From Hymenobacter telluris (GTDB lineage Bacteria; Bacteroidota; Bacteroidia; Cytophagales; Hymenobacteraceae), in the NCBI RefSeq assembly GCF_017313265.1, contig NZ_JAFLQZ010000017.1, positions 1 to 64,000 of the forward strand: 64,000 bases of DNA, written 5' to 3'. Made by a program: the position numbers and the translations under genes. The notes under the pieces are model-generated. The model saw nothing but the letters and a program-made list of their open reading frames with translations. It did no database searches and had not been told where the DNA came from. This document shows, piece by piece, positions 8,916 to 17,287 of the stretch. Every line of letters starts with the position of its first letter. Position 1 is the first letter of the stretch.

Positions 8916-9375
8916 AGTGCGCCACCGTCCGAATCAACCCAGTGCGGAGGTAGCGTAATACCGTGAAATAGTACCCATTGAGGCTGAAGCGCGACTTACT
9001 GATTCTGGCCGGGGCAGCGGCACCCCAACGGTTCAGCACTGGCGCACCTGGCAGCAAAGCCAGTAGCAGCAACCCCGGCAAATTCAGGCCCGGAATTATA
9101 AGAAGTAGGGTGTACCAGCCACTCAAGCCTATGTCATGGAAGCGGCGCACTGCCAGCAAGGCCGCTGTACCAGTGCAAACAATAATCAGGAGCGTAGCAA
9201 GTAGTAGCAATGCCCAATTGCTGGTATGAGAGGGCGGATAAGCAACCAGTAGCGGTAGAAATATCACGAGCAATTGTGTTGCATAGGCAAGACGGCCTTG
9301 GCGGCCTTCCAAGAAAGCGGGCAGTTCCATAAAATAGGGTGTGTTAAGTAGTGCGGTAATCAGAGCGTAGCGCAT
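8914..9375 (-). CDS. DUF805 family membrane protein
   Basis: A 153-residue small membrane protein. The DUF805 hallmark is clear: RRFHDIGLSGWYTLLLIIPG followed by LLALLPGAP and NRWG. The N-terminal EGRQGRLAYATQLL corresponds to the usual 'GRxxRxxYW' entry to the first helix. Four hydrophobic segments are visible. I use ATG 9375, since the residues before the GRxxR motif match the usual family N-terminus; ATG 9330 is an alternative, and the frame is open up to a TTG at 9417. The molecular function of DUF805 proteins is unknown. Confidence 0.75.
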   Translation of the reverse strand: MRYALITALLNTPYFMELPAFLEGRQGRLAYATQLLVIFLPLLVAYPPSHTSNWALLLLATLLIIVCTGTAALLAVRRFHDIGLSGWYTLLLIIPGLNLPGLLLLALLPGAPVLNRWGAAAPARISKSRFSLNGYYFTVLRYLRTGLIRTVAH

Positions 9376-9894
9376 CACAGCCAAAAGCCACGCCACTTCC
9401 CATTTTCCCCACAGCAACTATGTGCCCCAGCATTGTTCAGCTTATGCCATATATAATTTTACTTATTTAAATCAGCCTATAAATAGCCTTTTACTTGCTC
9501 CAAAATAAACCACAAATACACCTCTCAATACTATTGACAAATTAATACACCAGTTCACATACAACAGTATTTCCTTTGAATAAATTGCACTATTTTAATT
9601 ACTGTGTTTTTCTCCTTACTTAGCACAGCTAACCGTACAAGTGAAATTATTTCCTCATCCAACCCAAAGTGGTATTCCCGTTTCTATAATTGAGCCGTTT
9701 TAGGCTGTGCGGACAGCAGCCAGACAGCAACGGCCATTATGCTAATAGCAGACATTATTCCTTGACCAGCTCGGAGTGGGGACTTTGGCAGGGGGCGTCC
9801 AAACGGCTTCAGCGGGTACTAGCTGAGTTGCGCTACCAAGAAATAAGCAGGTTTGCCAGGCAATCCATTCGCGTAAGTCCTCTAATTTCGCTGC
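9376..9894. other. AT-rich intergenic region, no gene seen
   Basis: About 520 bp, strongly AT-rich between 9420 and 9690 with short A/T runs and no coding pattern. A 70-codon open frame at 9690-9902 overlaps the MOSC start and has no recognisable features, so I do not call it. No inverted repeat comparable to those elsewhere in the window was found. Confidence 0.5.
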
Positions 9895-10743
9895 ATGGCT
9901 GATTCTTTGATTTTACAAGACCTATACATCTATCCAATTAAGTCACTGGGGGGCATTCGGCTCACGGAATCAGAAACGGCAGCCCGGGGCCTGCGCCACG
10001 ACCGACGTTGGGTGCTAGTAGATGCCCACAACCAGTTCATGACCCAGCGCCAGACGCCGGCTATGGCGCTGCTGCGCGTAGCCCCCGCCTACAACGGCTT
10101 CCTGCTCACGCACGCCCAGCGGCCCGATTTACTGCCGCTTTACATCCCCTTCGAAACCACGCCGGAGCGCACTCTCTTCGTGACCATTTGGGACGATATG
10201 GTATTTGGCTGGCGTGGCTCCCGCGAGGCCGATGAGTGGCTCAGCAACGCCCTGGGCCTGACTTGCAAGCTGGTGTTTATGTCGGATATGGTGCGGCGTG
10301 ATGTGGAACCTGAGCTGAACCCGGAAGGCCAGCTGGTGAGCTTCGCCGATGGCTACCCGTTTCTGCTTATCGGCCAAAGTTCTCTGAATGATTTGAATAC
10401 CCGCCTCGCCGAGCCCGTATCAATGGACCGATTCCGGCCTAATTTGGTGTTCAGTGGCGGCCCGGCCTTTGGCGAAGACACCTGGGAGCAATTTCGGATT
10501 GGCAACGTAACGTTCCGGGCCGTGCGTAGTTGTGGGCGGTGCGTAATGACCACCGTCGACCAGCAAACCGCCCAAAAGAGCCCCGCCGGAGAACCGCTCC
10601 GAACCCTGGCTAGCTACCGCACAGTGGGCAGGAAAGTGATGTTCGGCCAGAACGTAACGAGTGCCAACCAGGGCTTGCTTCGAGTGGGCGACGCCGTGGA
10701 AATACTCAGCGTCAAAGCGGAAGTGGGCGAGCTGGTAAAGTGA
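9895..10743 (+). CDS. MOSC domain protein (YcbX/mARC-like)
   Basis: A 282-residue cytosolic protein with the MOSC N-terminal beta-barrel (LYIYPIKSLGGIRL at about 11-24, then GLRHDRRWVLVD) and the C-terminal MOSC domain, including FRPNLVFSGG and VRSCGRCVMTTVDQ. The Cys of the RC pair (about residue 216) is the expected molybdenum ligand. Relatives such as YcbX and the mitochondrial amidoxime-reducing component bind sulfurated Mo cofactor and reduce N-hydroxylated compounds. No electron-transfer domain is fused here, so a separate ferredoxin or reductase would be needed. Substrate unknown. Confidence 0.88.
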   Translation: MADSLILQDLYIYPIKSLGGIRLTESETAARGLRHDRRWVLVDAHNQFMTQRQTPAMALLRVAPAYNGFLLTHAQRPDLLPLYIPFETTPERTLFVTIWDDMVFGWRGSREADEWLSNALGLTCKLVFMSDMVRRDVEPELNPEGQLVSFADGYPFLLIGQSSLNDLNTRLAEPVSMDRFRPNLVFSGGPAFGEDTWEQFRIGNVTFRAVRSCGRCVMTTVDQQTAQKSPAGEPLRTLASYRTVGRKVMFGQNVTSANQGLLRVGDAVEILSVKAEVGELVK

Positions 10744-10798
10744 ACGACAGGCTAGGAAACTGCGTTAGCAGCACTCACCCCGTTCCTTATTGCCACTC

Positions 10799-11464
10799 AT
10801 GGACCGCGCTTTCCTACTCGATTTTCTGCGTAATCTGGCCGCCAACAACCACAAAACCTGGATGGACGCCCACCGCGCCGACTACCACCAGGCGCGGGCT
10901 ATTTACACAGCCTTGGTGCAGGAAGTCCTGACGGGGTTGCAGGCCTTCGAGCCGGAAGTGCGCGGCCTCACGCCGGCCGATGTCATGTTCCGCATCAACA
11001 AAAACGACCGGTCGCAGCGCGACCCGGAGCCGTATAAGCGGCGCATGGGAGCCGGCATGAAGCGCGACGGCCGGCACGCGCCGTGGGCCGGTTATTTTTT
11101 AGCTATTCAGCCCGAAGGCCACTCCTGGATGGGCGGCGGCATCTGGCGGCCCGATACAACTGGGCTAACGCGAATCCGGCAGGAAATCCACTACAACGGC
11201 GCCGAGTTTCAGGCAGTACGGGAAGCCGCCGACTTGCAGCAGCATTTCCCGGCCGGTGTGCAGGGCGAACAGCTCCAACGCCCGCCTCGCGGCTACGACA
11301 GGCACACCCCCGATTTAGAGTGGCTGCAGCTCAAGCAGTTCACGGTCGTCCAACCCATTGCCGATGCCGACGTGCTACGCCCTGACTTTGTGCCCCGCGT
11401 GCTGGCCGGCTTTCGGGCCGCGCAACCTTTGGTGCGTTTCCTGAACGAAGGGCTGAGAGACTGA
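10799..11464 (+). CDS. DUF2461 domain protein
   Basis: A 221-residue protein of the DUF2461 family. Recognisable family segments are FLRNLAANNHKTWMDAHR at the N-terminus, then MFRINKNDR, EPYKRRMGAGM, and the glycine-rich GYFLAIQPEGHSWMGGGIW. The family is widespread in bacteria and fungi and has no established function. The ATG at 10799 is preferred over a TTG three codons upstream. The TGA stop is the first part of the long hairpin at 11463-11541, so transcription almost certainly ends there. Confidence 0.85.
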   Translation: MDRAFLLDFLRNLAANNHKTWMDAHRADYHQARAIYTALVQEVLTGLQAFEPEVRGLTPADVMFRINKNDRSQRDPEPYKRRMGAGMKRDGRHAPWAGYFLAIQPEGHSWMGGGIWRPDTTGLTRIRQEIHYNGAEFQAVREAADLQQHFPAGVQGEQLQRPPRGYDRHTPDLEWLQLKQFTVVQPIADADVLRPDFVPRVLAGFRAAQPLVRFLNEGLRD

Positions 11465-11541
11465 TAAACAGTAAGGCAGTAAAAGATGCGGGACGAATGG
11501 CTGCTATTCGTCCCGCATCTTTTACTGCCTTACTGTTTATC
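11463..11541. repeat. 36-bp perfect hairpin joining two stop codons
   Basis: Arms 11463-11498 and 11506-11541 are perfectly complementary over 36 bp with a 7-nt loop (GGCTGCT). The left arm begins inside the TGA of the DUF2461 gene and the right arm ends at the first base of the kinase stop codon on the other strand. It can serve as a bidirectional terminator (AAAAGATGCGGGACG / CGTCCCGCATCTTTT), but it is about twice as long as an ordinary terminator and lacks mismatches. Confidence 0.9.
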
Positions 11542-12164
11542 TAAAACAGGCCGAAAAGCGTGCCGTTGATTCGCTCGATGATAGTGCCGAGGTCCTCGGG
11601 GTTCTGTACGTAATCGAGGTTATTGACATCCACGATGAGCAGCTTACCGTGCTTGTAGCCGCTGATCCACTTCTCGTAGTGCTGGTTCAGGTTTTGGAGG
11701 TACTCGATTTTGATGCTGTTTTCGTAGTCGCGGTTGCGCTTCTGAATCTGGTGAATCAGCCGGGGTAAGTCGGCGCGCAGGTAGAGCAGCAGGTCGGGCG
11801 GGCGCACCATCTCAATCATTGAGTTGAACAGGCTCAGGTAGTTCTGGTAGTCCCGCTCGCTCATCAAAGTCGAATCGTGCAGGTTGGCGGCGAAGATGTG
11901 CGCGTCCTCGTAAATCGTGCGGTCCTGAATGACGCCTTTGCCGGTGTTCTGTAGCTCCTTGATGCGCTGCGTCTGCCGGAAGCGGCTGTTCAGGAAGTAC
12001 ACCTGCAAGTGGAAGGCCCAGCGGGGCATATCGTCGTAGAAATCCTTGAGGTACGGATTGTGGTCGACGTCTTCCAGAAATACTTCCCAGTTGAAATGAT
12101 GAGCCAGCTTGTTGGCCAACGTGGTTTTGCCGGCCCCAATGTTGCCGACGATGGCAATATGCAT
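11541..12164 (-). CDS. Deoxynucleoside kinase
   Basis: A 207-residue cytosolic deoxynucleoside kinase (dNK/dGK family) that phosphorylates deoxyribonucleosides with ATP in nucleotide salvage. The P-loop GNIGAGKT is at 7-14, the ERS-type DR(T) motif at 81-83 within IQDRTIYEDAH, and a LID-like arginine cluster (HQIQKRNRDYE) follows later. The length equals that of bacterial family members. It is transcribed alone, from a good candidate promoter at 12214-12246. Which nucleoside it prefers is not evident. Confidence 0.9.
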   Translation of the reverse strand: MHIAIVGNIGAGKTTLANKLAHHFNWEVFLEDVDHNPYLKDFYDDMPRWAFHLQVYFLNSRFRQTQRIKELQNTGKGVIQDRTIYEDAHIFAANLHDSTLMSERDYQNYLSLFNSMIEMVRPPDLLLYLRADLPRLIHQIQKRNRDYENSIKIEYLQNLNQHYEKWISGYKHGKLLIVDVNNLDYVQNPEDLGTIIERINGTLFGLF

Positions 12165-12213
12165 AACGCTTGAAAAAGAATACTGGCCGGCCTCCGTGGC
12201 TAAACCTGAACCA

Positions 12214-12246
12214 CAAAAGTACTGAATCAGAAATCGGGAGCAGCAA
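12214..12246 (-). promoter_or_regulatory. Bacteroidota-type promoter of the kinase gene
   Basis: On the minus strand a TACTTTTG box (12214-12221) matches the -7 consensus TAnnTTTG, and a TTG (12244-12246) lies 22 bp upstream, close to the usual -33 spacing. The kinase ATG is about 45 bp downstream. Confidence 0.5.
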
Positions 12247-12305
12247 TGCTATTTTTTATATGCATTATCTAGTATATTCATCTCCCTACCCAATTGCCGT
12301 GTCCT

Positions 12306-12788
12306 ATGCTAGCCTCTCCACTATCCGCTCACACCGAGCAACTATCCGGGCATTCGCTGGATAATAACAGCCAAGATTTAGGGCTGCTACACGACGCGCA
12401 CGGCGCACCTTTACTTCGCCAGCTCTATTATCCTCACGAGCAGCTGCTCTACGTGCAGTGGTTTGGCAACCTCACAGCCGAGGGAGTGGTAACAGGGGCC
12501 CGAGCCGTACTGGAAACTCAGCAGAAACTGCCGTGCTTGGCGTTGCTCAACGACAAGCAAACCTCTACCGGCGACTGGACGGAAGCCATGGAATGGCTGG
12601 AATTTGAATGGATGCCGCAGGCCCACGGATTGGGCCTGCGGGCTTTTGCCTACGTTTTTGCGCCCGACCTGAACAACCAGCTAGCCTCGCTGGACTTTGT
12701 GAACCGCGCCAAGCAACTGCTATCTATTCAGGTGTTTTATGACACCGAAACTGCCTTGGCTTGGCTACGCAACCAGCGGCTGCACTAA
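12306..12788 (+). CDS. Hypothetical protein, STAS/SpoIIAA-like fold suspected
   Basis: A 160-residue cytosolic protein of unknown function. Segments LYYPHEQLLYVQWFGNLTAEG, CLALLNDKQTSTGDW, EWMPQAHGLGLRAFAYVFAPD and VFYDTETALAWLRNQR (quoted in parts) align well with the protein encoded at 44837-45247, which makes them paralogs. The alternation of strands and helices and the closing 'FDDxxxAxxWL' helix resemble SpoIIAA/STAS-like proteins. Similar short proteins are, to my knowledge, multi-copy in Hymenobacter. ATG 12306 is chosen; a TTG lies four codons upstream. Confidence 0.7.
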   Translation: MLASPLSAHTEQLSGHSLDNNSQDLGLLHDAHGAPLLRQLYYPHEQLLYVQWFGNLTAEGVVTGARAVLETQQKLPCLALLNDKQTSTGDWTEAMEWLEFEWMPQAHGLGLRAFAYVFAPDLNNQLASLDFVNRAKQLLSIQVFYDTETALAWLRNQRLH

Positions 12789-12802
12789 CCAAGCCGGGGC
12801 GG

Positions 12803-13474
12803 TTATTTACTGATTACTTCTTTGGCGTCGCGGGCGGCTTCTAAGGTGCGAAACTCACCCTGCCACGACCGGATGCGGATTTTATCTTCCAGCGGAATTT
12901 GCTCCCGTACTTGCTCGTAGCGCGCATTCAGGTTGGCCAATACGGCGCTGGCGTTGCTCCAGTCGGTGGCCGACCACTGGCGGCGCTGGCTACGCGTAGC
13001 CTCAATGAAGCGGGCGTACAAATCGGGCATTTCGCTGGCGCGCACCCGGCTCATCACCACTTTCTCGCCTAACAACCGGTCCTGGATTTGCTGCGCGGTT
13101 TCGGGGCGGCGGGCACGGGCATCCAGGCTATCCTGGCGGGCGGCCCAATCCTTGTAGCGCTGTTTCTGGTCGGCGTACTCGCGCTTGCCTTGAGCCGAGA
13201 GGCTGTCCACGCCCCGGTCGATGCGGCGGCTTTGGCGGTCGAACTCCGCCGAAACTTTCGGCATCTCGCGGCGCACCCCCGCTTCGGCGCGGTCTATTTT
13301 GTCGCTCACCCACGAGCTGAAAACCCGTAAATCTCGCTCAATGGCGGACGGCGTTTGGGCGGATTGGGATGTAGGCGAAGTGGACTTGGATGGGGAAGTT
13401 TGCTGGGCGTGAGCGGTGGGAACCAGTGCCAAAGTAGTCAGCAAGACCGACACCGAAAGAGCGAGACGTTTCAT
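12803..13474 (-). CDS. Secreted helical protein of unknown function
   Basis: A 223-residue exported protein. The signal peptide ends at PTAHA (about residue 23), followed by a Ser/Thr/Pro/Gln-rich linker (QQTSPSKSTSPTSQSAQ). The remainder is highly charged and predicted helical (SSWVSDKIDRAEAGVRREM, REYADQKQRYKDWAARQDS), repeating a 'W..kidra....r.....' pattern. It reminds me of the DUF6565-type secreted proteins of Cytophagales, but this is recalled resemblance only. It is convergent with the gene at 12306-12788. ATG 13474 gives the proper signal peptide. Confidence 0.7.
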   Translation of the reverse strand: MKRLALSVSVLLTTLALVPTAHAQQTSPSKSTSPTSQSAQTPSAIERDLRVFSSWVSDKIDRAEAGVRREMPKVSAEFDRQSRRIDRGVDSLSAQGKREYADQKQRYKDWAARQDSLDARARRPETAQQIQDRLLGEKVVMSRVRASEMPDLYARFIEATRSQRRQWSATDWSNASAVLANLNARYEQVREQIPLEDKIRIRSWQGEFRTLEAARDAKEVISK

Positions 13475-13610
13475 GAGAATGGGGATTGGGATTAGCCTGA
13501 TAACGGCCAAAGACAGGTCATTTATACGTTAGCAGGCAATTTCCGGCCCAAAACGGCGAAATCTGGGGGGAAGTTCGGTGGTTCCCCGGAAAATGCCGTT
13601 TTTGCATCCT

Positions 13611-14129
13611 ATGTCTGCTTTTGCTTCCGCTGCTATTGCCATCCGCCCCGCCGACTTGGCCGATATTCCGACCATCATTCAGCTGGCCGAAGCCACCTGG
13701 GAACCCACGTACCGCTTCATCATTTCCAAAGAGCAGATTGATTACATGTACCGCGTCATCTACACGCCGGCCTCGTTGCAGCGCCAGATGACCGACGACC
13801 AGCATACCTTTCTGCTGCTGCTCACCGACGACCAGCCGGCGGGTTTTGCGTCGTTTTCGCGGCTGCCCGTAGAGCACAATGTGTTCAAGCTGCACAAGAT
13901 TTACGTACTGCCTTCGCACCAGGGCCAGGGCCTGGGGCAGCACCTGGTAGCCGCCGTGGAAGCCGCCGCCCGCACGGCCGGGGGCCAGGCGCTGGAACTG
14001 AACGTGAACCGCCACAACCCGGCGTTGGCGTTCTACGAGCATCAGGGTTTCACCCGCAACCGGGAAGAAGACATTCCGATTGGTCCGTTCTGGATGAACG
14101 ACTACATCATGCGCAAGGAGCTGCATTAG
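13611..14129 (+). CDS. GNAT family N-acetyltransferase
   Basis: A 172-residue acetyl-CoA-dependent N-acetyltransferase. The fold is recognised from IAIRPADLADIPTIIQLAE at the N-terminus, the acetyl-CoA-binding motif A (LHKIYVLPSHQGQGLGQHLV; Q/R-x-x-G-x-G/A pattern), and the C-terminal motif NRHNPALAFYEHQGF. The substrate is unknown. ATG 13611 is placed ten residues before the first strand; ATG 13593 is possible. A member of the GTGAAATGG palindromic family begins at the stop codon. Confidence 0.85.
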   Translation: MSAFASAAIAIRPADLADIPTIIQLAEATWEPTYRFIISKEQIDYMYRVIYTPASLQRQMTDDQHTFLLLLTDDQPAGFASFSRLPVEHNVFKLHKIYVLPSHQGQGLGQHLVAAVEAAARTAGGQALELNVNRHNPALAFYEHQGFTRNREEDIPIGPFWMNDYIMRKELH

Positions 14130-14238
14130 TGAAATTGTGAAGTGGTGAAATGGTGAAGTTGACGTTCTGGCGGCACGGCTCTGCGCCACTGGCGCGGTTC
14201 GAACATAAACTCACCACTTCGCAAATTCACAATTTCAC
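14129..14238. repeat. GTGAAATGG-family palindromic element, copy A
   Basis: Arms 14129-14160 and 14207-14238 match at 25 of 32 positions, the first 13 being perfect (GTGAAATTGTGAA). The centre carries TGACGTTCT (14160-14168) and several GCGC words. It fills the gap between the acetyltransferase stop and the CDGSH gene, so its right flank forms the leader of the CDGSH gene. Related copies lie at 17819-17929 and 18967-19078. Confidence 0.8.
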
Positions 14239-14265
14239 CATTTTACCACCTCACCACTCACCATC

Positions 14266-14535
14266 ATGTCTATCAAACTCACTGTTCTCAGCAATGGCTC
14301 CCTCCGCGTGGAGGGCACTGACATTGAACTAGTTGACGCCCAAGGCCAGCCGTATGGTTTGGGCGGGCGCGAGCGTATCAGCATCTGCCGCTGCGGCCTC
14401 TCCAACCAGAAACCCTTCTGCGACGGTTCGCACAAAGGCCATTTCGAGCACGCCGCCGTGGCCTTCGATTTGCCCACGCCCAAGCCTACTACCCCGCCCG
14501 TAGCGCCCCCAACCCCTGGCACCACGCTGGGCTAA
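14266..14535 (+). CDS. CDGSH iron-sulfur protein
   Basis: An 89-residue small [2Fe-2S] protein. The CDGSH (mitoNEET-like) cluster motif is complete: C41 and C43 in CRCG, C52 and H56 in FCDGSHK, giving the 3Cys-1His ligand set. The cluster is redox-active and labile in this family, with roles in redox sensing or Fe-S transfer. The last 25 residues are Pro/Thr-rich and low-complexity. It lies downstream of palindromic copy A, and a strong palindromic terminator follows. Confidence 0.92.
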   Translation: MSIKLTVLSNGSLRVEGTDIELVDAQGQPYGLGGRERISICRCGLSNQKPFCDGSHKGHFEHAAVAFDLPTPKPTTPPVAPPTPGTTLG

Positions 14536-14547
14536 GCTTGGTTCACT

Positions 14548-14601
14548 GAAAACGCAACAAGCCCCGGCTACCGCGCGGTAGCCGGGGCTTGTTGCGTTTT
14601 C
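14548..14601. terminator. 27-bp perfect palindromic terminator
   Basis: Arms 14548-14574 and 14575-14601 are perfectly self-complementary (GAAAACGCAACAAGCCCC ... ), with only the central CCGCGCGG left to form a loop. It lies between the convergent CDGSH and acyl-CoA-binding protein genes, and both outer ends give short T runs. It shares AACAAGCCCC with the hairpin at 8870. Confidence 0.85.
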
Positions 14602-14622
14602 CAGGAAGCCTGATAAGTCCGG

Positions 14623-14883
14623 CTATGCCTGCTGAAACAGGGAATTTACCAGGTCAACGTACTCCTGGCGGGCATCGTCGGCGCTTTTGCCTTTGAGGCT
14701 GCTCCAGGCATCATACTTGGCAATGGCTTTGAAATCGAAGCCGCCGGGCCGCTCACCGCTTACGTCGCCTTCGGCGGCTTGCTTGTAGAGGGAATACAGC
14801 TGGAGCAGCACCGTGTTGGATGGTTTGCTGGGGAGTTCTTTGCTGCGGGCGGCAGCGGCTTCAAATTCTTCGGGAGTGGCCAT
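14623..14883 (-). CDS. Acyl-CoA-binding protein
   Basis: An 86-residue cytosolic acyl-CoA-binding protein (ACBP), which sequesters and delivers medium- and long-chain acyl-CoA esters. The four-helix family pattern is clear: FEAAAARSKELPSKPSN, the signature LLQLYSLYKQAAEGD (Tyr and Lys that contact the CoA), GERPGGFDFKAIAKYDAWSS and KGKSADDARQEYVDLV (in parts). The length is standard. Start at ATG 14883; the 15 extra upstream codons are not conserved-looking. Convergent with the CDGSH gene. Confidence 0.93.
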   Translation of the reverse strand: MATPEEFEAAAARSKELPSKPSNTVLLQLYSLYKQAAEGDVSGERPGGFDFKAIAKYDAWSSLKGKSADDARQEYVDLVNSLFQQA

Positions 14884-15095
14884 AGAGGGGTTGGATGAAG
14901 GAATGATTGGATGAATGAAGGTACACACAGCAATTAATTTTTAGGCTGCATGCCGACTATTCTTTATCTGAATTAGCTGGCTGGCCCCTTACGCCCACCC
15001 CAGCGCCTTGCTTGCCAACCAAGTGCTCCGCGGGACTTTGCCAGGAAACAGCTATATAGCACTGCGCTGGTACTTTCCAGCCCGTGACACCTGTT

Positions 15096-16391
15096 ATGCT
15101 TCGGAAAACTCTATTCCTCTCGGCCTTTACGCTGATAGTTAGCACCTTATCCGCGCAGGCCCAGAAAACCTACGTACAGTGCGGCCGGCTGCTGGATATG
15201 CGCCAGGAGCGCGCTCAGCCCCAGTCGGAAATGACTGTGGTAGTGGAAAACGGCCGGGTGACTGCCGTACAGGCTGGCTACCAGACCGGCGGCCCCACCG
15301 ACAAGGTTATCGACCTGAAAAACCGCACCGTGCTGCCCGGCCTCATCGACTGCCACGTGCACCTGGAAGGCGAAACCAGCAAAGACAACCAACTAAAAGG
15401 CTTCACCGAAAACCCGGCCGATGTGGCGTTTAATTCCCTTGACCATGCCCGCAAAACGCTGTTAGCCGGCTTCACTACGGTGCGTGACCTGGGCGGCTCA
15501 GGCGTGAATATTGCCTTGCGCAACGCCATCAACCGAGGACAGGTGGTGGGGCCGCGGGTGTTTACATCGGGCAAAACAATTTCCGGCACTGGCGGCCACG
15601 GCGACCCTACCAACGGCTACCGCCTCAGCCTGATGGGTGTGCCCGGCCCGGCCGACGGCGTTATCAACGGCCCCGACCAGGGCCGGCAGGCTGTGCGCGA
15701 GCAGTACAAGCGCGGTGCCGACCTCATCAAGATTGCCAGCACCGGCGGCGTGTTGAGCGTGGCCAAAGACGGCTCGGCACCCCAAATGAGCGAGGCCGAA
15801 ATCAGGGCTGTAGTGGAAACGGCCCACGACTTGGGCTTGCGCGTGGCGTGCCACGCCCACGGTGCCGAGGGCATGAAACGGGCCGTGCGGGCGGGCGTCA
15901 CCAGCATCGAGCACGGTACCCTCATGGACGACGAAACCATGCGCCTGATGGTGAAAAACGGCACGTGGTATGTGCCTACTATCACGGCGGGCAAGTCGGT
16001 GGCCGATTCGGCTAAGATACCGAACTACTACCCTCCGCTGGTAACGCCCAAGGCCCTGGCCATTGGGCCGAAGCTGCAAAGCACGTTTGCCCGGGCCTAC
16101 AAAGCCAAGGTGAAGATTGCCTTCGGGACGGATGCGGCCGTGTACCGGCACGGCGTGAATGCGCTGGAGTTTCAGTACATGGTGGAAGCTGGTATGCCGG
16201 CCTACGCCGCGCTCCGCAGTGCCACTGTATCGGCGGCGGAATTGCTCGACCAAACCGCCAACCTTGGCACGCTGGAGCCAGGCAAGCTGGCTGATATAGT
16301 GGCCGTGGAAGGCGACCCAACCCAGGATATTAAGGTGATGCAGCAGGTGCGGTTCGTGATGAAGCAGGGCGTAGTATATCGGCAGGATTAG
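15096..16391 (+). CDS. Secreted amidohydrolase family protein
   Basis: A 431-residue exported metal-dependent hydrolase of the amidohydrolase superfamily (Xaa-Pro dipeptidase/imidazolonepropionase-like branch). Signal peptide ends near STLSAQAQ. Metal ligands are visible: HxH in GLIDCHVHLEG, the carboxylated-Lys candidate in GADLIKIASTGG, His in CHAHGAEG, His in SIEHGTLMDD and Asp in IAFGTDAAVYRHG. The C-terminal LGTLEPGKLADIVAVEGDP is the usual closing beta element. It probably cleaves an amide or peptide-like bond in the periplasm. ATG 15096 is used; a GTG lies four codons upstream. Confidence 0.9.
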   Translation: MLRKTLFLSAFTLIVSTLSAQAQKTYVQCGRLLDMRQERAQPQSEMTVVVENGRVTAVQAGYQTGGPTDKVIDLKNRTVLPGLIDCHVHLEGETSKDNQLKGFTENPADVAFNSLDHARKTLLAGFTTVRDLGGSGVNIALRNAINRGQVVGPRVFTSGKTISGTGGHGDPTNGYRLSLMGVPGPADGVINGPDQGRQAVREQYKRGADLIKIASTGGVLSVAKDGSAPQMSEAEIRAVVETAHDLGLRVACHAHGAEGMKRAVRAGVTSIEHGTLMDDETMRLMVKNGTWYVPTITAGKSVADSAKIPNYYPPLVTPKALAIGPKLQSTFARAYKAKVKIAFGTDAAVYRHGVNALEFQYMVEAGMPAYAALRSATVSAAELLDQTANLGTLEPGKLADIVAVEGDPTQDIKVMQQVRFVMKQGVVYRQD

Positions 16392-16532
16392 GTAATAAGC
16401 GGATTCAGGTGGGGCGCTGCATAAAGTAGGGGCAATAATTTAAATAGGCTATACAACGAAAAGCCACCCTCCTTTCTCTTTCTCGCACAATTTCATTTGC
16501 TACTCTGCCACCCATTCCTTTCCGGTTACTTT

Positions 16533-17183
16533 ATGAAAGCCTCTACCCTGCTGCCCGCGCTGCTGCTGGCCGCCAGCCTACCTGCCGCTGCTCAAACAGA
16601 GCTGAACACGCAACCCGTTGCCCCGGCAGCCAACCCGCGCCCACTCCCCCTGGCCCGCCCCCTCGACCTGAGCAACTACCGGGTTTCCTCGTTGGGCATA
16701 GACCTGGGCTGGGGCGGACCCTACGGCGGCCTGGGCTTCAGCTACGCCCACCTGATTACGCCCAACATCGACCTGAATGCCGGCTTGGGCATTGGAATAG
16801 GCGGTAAAATCGGGTTTGGGGCGCGGTATTTTGTGAGCCCCGGCAGACGGGTTTCGCCGTACCTGGGGGCCAACATTTCCCGCAGCGGCCGGATCGACGA
16901 CGTGAACATCACGCTGGACGAAGGCACACCTACCGAAGAAAAAGCCAATTACACCATGGCGCCTTCCGGCGTGCTGCACTTGCGCGGCGGCTTGCGTTGG
17001 CAACCGGGCCGGGTGGGGCTGCTGGGCACCGTGGGCTACGGCATCCGGTTTGCCGGCGACCCGGTGCTGTATGCCACAAATACGGGGTTGCCGCCGTCTG
17101 CCCGCATGCGCAACCTAGTGGACGCCTTGAGCCCCGGCGGCCTGGAAATTTCGCTGGGCATGAGCATTGGGTTGGGCCGCTAA
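16533..17183 (+). CDS. Predicted outer-membrane beta-barrel protein
   Basis: A 216-residue exported protein with a signal peptide ending in PAAAQ (about residue 21), followed by a Pro-rich linker and alternating Gly-rich amphipathic strands (SLGIDLGWGGPYGGLGFSYA, DLNAGLGIGIGGKIGFGARY), ending in ISLGMSIGLGR. This is typical of small outer-membrane barrels (OmpW/PorT-like class) of about eight strands. No specific family recognised. Encoded alone, 104 bp before cinA. Confidence 0.65.
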   Translation: MKASTLLPALLLAASLPAAAQTELNTQPVAPAANPRPLPLARPLDLSNYRVSSLGIDLGWGGPYGGLGFSYAHLITPNIDLNAGLGIGIGGKIGFGARYFVSPGRRVSPYLGANISRSGRIDDVNITLDEGTPTEEKANYTMAPSGVLHLRGGLRWQPGRVGLLGTVGYGIRFAGDPVLYATNTGLPPSARMRNLVDALSPGGLEISLGMSIGLGR

Positions 17184-17287
17184 TACTCTGTTAATTATAG
17201 TCGAGCAGCGGAATACCAGCCGGCAACTCGGCTATAACTAGCAGGGGGCCAGCTTGCGTATAGGGAAGATTCCACTCGCTCTGTTCT

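Noticed and set aside
9690..9902. A 70-codon frame ahead of the MOSC gene
   Set aside because: Overlaps the MOSC start, has no signal, helix pattern or family, and begins in AT-rich non-coding sequence.
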